A stretch of 64,000 nt of DNA from Buteo buteo (taxonomy: Eukaryota > Chordata > Aves > Accipitriformes > Accipitridae), in assembly GCF_964188355.1 (NCBI RefSeq), contig NC_134176.1, positions 22,646,957 through 22,710,956 on the forward strand, written 5' to 3'. Below, in pieces: positions 60,801 to 64,000 of this stretch. Position numbers and translations under genes: made by a program. Position 1 is the stretch's first letter. Each line of letters starts with the position of its first letter. Below the pieces are notes generated by a model that was not told the DNA's origin, searched no databases, and worked only from the letters and a program-made list of their open reading frames with translations.

Positions 60801-63140
60801 CAAAAGGGTAAAGAAATTTCATCTGGATTGCTTATCCAGTATAAATCCTTCATGCTCTAGCTTAATTCATGCAGATGACAACGTTTCCAACATTTTAATA
60901 ACTAGTTTAAATAACAATATTTTAAATAAAAATACTTCATTAATGAAAGTAATCAAATCTTACTATAAATGAACAGCTATATCAGATATTTTTCCACATT
61001 TAGCTATTGGCACTTCAGTAATAAAGCAAATTTGCCAACATTATACATTAAGACACTATTCCATTTGACAGGAAGTCAATATATAGATGACCAGATAGCT
61101 TTCTCTAACACCTGACAAGTGTGTATGGACACTTGCGGTTAAGGGATAACTTATATGTTCAGCAGTGTTTCCCTAGTATTCTTATTGAGAAACCATTATG
61201 TCTGTCAATGTTTTTCTTCATTGCTGAAAATGGGGATGTGAGCATTGAGTTGTCCTCATTAATAAATCAATGCCTTTCCCAGTTCCTTTTTGTTTGTGTC
61301 TCTACGTAGAAAACATATGGTATAACTAGAAAGTGCCTGCTCTGATTTGGATGTGTCGTTCTTAGTAATACTAAAGTTGAGGAAAATGCAGTTTTGTCAA
61401 TTTCCTGAACTCTTTTCTGAGATAGTGACTTCGTTATTATGGCCTTCTCATCTATGAGATGTATATGAAAAATTATATATACTCTTACTCATTTACAGAG
61501 ATAGGACAGGTCATTAAATTATATCCAAATACTTGGTTCACTTTCTGGAAATCAAACCATGTTTGTATTCCTATGCATACCTTTAGCTTAAGTCCAGTGA
61601 TAGAGGAAAAAATACTAGATCTTTTTTTGGTTTTGTTTTAAGAACAGACACAATGACGTTTTTATTTTGATTTTTTTTTTTTTTTAAAGATTCATTTATT
61701 AATATTTTTTGACAATAATTATAGGATCTGGAGCTTCATAAGGTGTTTTACATGCCCTTCAAATGGTAGTCAGTTAAATATAAATAATTGGAAATGTCAA
61801 ATGATATTCCTTAATATAATTTGTTTTTCAGCCATTAAAATATTAAATTAATCCTACAAGAAAGCAAAAGCACATTCTATGTAATTTAAGTGACAAATTG
61901 CACAGCTTACATAGTGACTATCTGAAGCACATACATAATGAGTAAATGTCAATGCAATATCTCACAGAATATTCAAGAATTAAAACTGCGTAGAAAAAAT
62001 AGATTCATTTGTGAAAAAATCACAGATAAAAAATGAGCAAAACAGAAAATAAATGTGATTTGTGTTAGTTCAGACATATCAGTCCACTGAATGGAAAAAA
62101 GGAATTAGAAAGGAAGATTTGGGAACTACCAGGAGACTATAACAGCACTCAATATCAGCAAGTTGCTTTAATACAACTACTGTCATCTAGTGAAATTACA
62201 CAGTAAGTAATGATGGGTGAGGGACAGATGATTTTACTGAATATTGATATTAAGTTTTCTTTGAGTGAGGAAAAGTCTGGTTTACACACAAATAATTGCT
62301 GAAGGATCAGTGCTACATTACGGAACCAGTTGGTCATGAACACCTAGCTAAGGAATTACTTGCATGCTTAAGTAAGGATATACTTGCATCCAGTCATCAC
62401 CACTCGTTCCAAGTAATTGTTCATAAAGCCTGCTCAGAAGATTGACTACACTGATATACTACCATGCCAGGGCAATAACGATACATAGTCTACAGATTGT
62501 GTACTATCCATGATGTCTCCCTCTCAGGTAAAATGAAAAATTATGAAACAGCTCTATCTCACTACAGGGAAACAAAAGTGCTAATTCTGACACCTACTAT
62601 TCTAATAAAACAAATATTCTCATGAATATTTAAGTATTCAAAAGCAAACTGCTGTAGCAGATCTGCCTATTTCCACATGTATTTCAATGTTAAACTTGGA
62701 CAAATAAAACAAAAGCAAGCAGTGTTATAATCATTTTATACCTCTGATAATTGAGTCCCTGAATTAAAGCAATTTGCACTAATTTTTTTCCTGTTTTGCC
62801 TATATAATATACCAAGCCTATTCCAAGGGTTCACGTTCTGTTTCTTCTTTTGCAAACACTTGATTCTCTCTACACATAAAACAGAGCTATTATTCCTAAA
62901 TATATTTTCTCAGTGTGCAAACATGAGTTCTATTTACAGTGTGCTACTAACACCCTGCTCTGATTACAGAATTTTTAATCTTTTCATGGATTTCTTTCTA
63001 GTGCTCCCTAGAGGCTTCATATGTTTTAGCCGATCTCCAGCAACTCCAGAAGACAGTATGAGTGTGTCTTTGTGTATGTTCATACTCTGCATGAACTGGC
63101 CTTGGCTTGGCCAGCATAATGATTCATTGATAACATATAC

Positions 63141-63202
63141 CTTATCTGATGATGACCTCAGTTTGATTATGACTTTCTTCTCCTTCTCTCCGGTCCCAGA
63201 TC
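63141..63202 (-). other. Candidate 62-bp mini-exon
   Basis: On the minus strand an acceptor (TCTATTTGGTTGATGTAG) precedes a 62-bp block ending GATAAG, followed by the donor GTATATG. The block is open with a charged product (SGTGEKEKKVIIKLRSSSDK), and the open frame continues past the donor. The overlapping plus-strand frame (62860-63219, 119 codons) is less protein-like. Identity unknown. Confidence 0.12.
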
Positions 63203-64000
63203 CTACATCAACCAAATAGAGGTCTGAAACCAGAGCTGGGGAAAGAAATCCTCACAGCTGATAGCAAGAGAAAACAATTTGTTCTTCTCTCCATTCCTGT
63301 CCTTCTCCAGCTGGGGGCTCAGAAACAGGCTTCACAGACTGCCTTTCAGCTGTGACATATCATTGTCTGTTCAAATTGCAAAATTGAGCAGACTGCCTTT
63401 GGTCTATATTCCAGAACCTTCCCAGATGACAAGACCAACTCAAAGGTAATGATAGCCTAATATTTGGGCTCATAGAATTTGAAGATAAATGAGTTAGGGA
63501 TCATCCAAAGGGTTCAGACCCATATACAGGGTAAACGTAACTGCCAGTTACATTTTATGGATGAAGACCCAAGATCAACGTAAAAAGTATGCTCACAAGT
63601 ACCTGATAGGTTTTGAACCTCATTCTTCTAGTCACTTCATATGTGAAAAGCACTATTGATTTGGGGGTGTATTTCTAACAATTCAGCTCTAAATGTCTAT
63701 TTGGACTCCCAGAAACTTCATAATGTGCCACAAGAAATCCCTGAATAAAAAGTATTTTTATTTAAACAACCTTCACAGTGGCAGGACAGTTGAGGCAGGA
63801 GAGTTCACTGCTGCTTTCACTGTGGGATGGTCTTTGTAATCCCTTGACTCAGTGTCTGTCACCAAAGCGAGTGGCACCCAGCCACAGACCAACTGTCCCC
63901 TGAGTGTGTACAGAGTCCCGGGAAAAGCAAAGGGTTCTTTTTAAAAGGAGTGATGTTGGAAGCAGATTTTTGGACTTGAGGGAGAAGCAATTTAGGTATA

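Larger units (their letters stand above)
53661..64000. other. Unique AT-rich non-coding DNA
   Basis: 10.3 kb with no identified gene or mobile element. Weak exon-like blocks at 54629-54853 (+) and 63141-63202 (-) are listed separately. The last 150 bp are more GC-balanced but show no motif. A poly-T run lies near 61671-61684. Confidence 0.5.

Noticed and set aside
62860..63219. 119-codon plus-strand frame
   Set aside because: Hydrophobic, Phe/Ser/Leu-rich composition typical of chance frames in AT-rich DNA, with no motif.

Overview
The window looks like a stretch of bird nuclear DNA. It is AT-rich, mostly single-copy and non-coding, as expected of a large intron or gene desert. The repeats give the best clue. 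There are three CR1 retrotransposon copies, two of them keeping the CR1 3' end with its ATTCTATG-type tail, and several endogenous-retrovirus LTRs of kinds I know from bird genomes. A turtle or crocodilian is less likely. I see no operon, tRNA, rRNA, CRISPR array or clearly identifiable host protein gene. Nearly all open frames are short and of chance quality.

Layout. 1-3569 is unique DNA. 3570-6173 is CR1 copy A (+), with endonuclease and reverse-transcriptase parts broken by frameshifts and with the 3' end missing. 6174-15422 is unique DNA with simple repeats. 15423-15985 is a lone LTR (+). 25916-26674 is a probable lone LTR (-). 27915-29326 is CR1 copy B (+), 5'-truncated with a complete 3' end. 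Where A and B overlap (941 bp) they differ at only 7 sites and share the same disabling lesions. 31145-31796 is a lone LTR (-) with a TATA box, polyadenylation signal and 5-bp target duplication. 39829-40360 is a second copy of the 15423 LTR family. 41651-43227 is CR1 copy C (-), split by a 1,098-bp LTR (41666-42763) with a 5-bp target duplication. 46263-46492 is a compact 230-bp LTR with a 6-bp target duplication. The rest is unique AT-rich DNA with microsatellites.

The best candidate for host function is at 45779-45890: a 112-bp exon-like block with a strong acceptor and donor and a serine-rich open frame closed by stops just outside both ends. A (GT)18 tract lies 108 bp upstream of the acceptor. 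On RNA this is the arrangement expected of an exon controlled by a UG-repeat binding protein such as TDP-43. Weaker exon-like blocks lie at 37093-37237 (+), 34418-34633 (-) and 63141-63202 (-). I could not name a gene for any of them.

The window therefore reads mainly as a record of transposition: CR1 insertion, later LTR insertion into one CR1, recombination of LTR pairs to solo LTRs, and possible gene conversion between the two closely matching CR1 copies.
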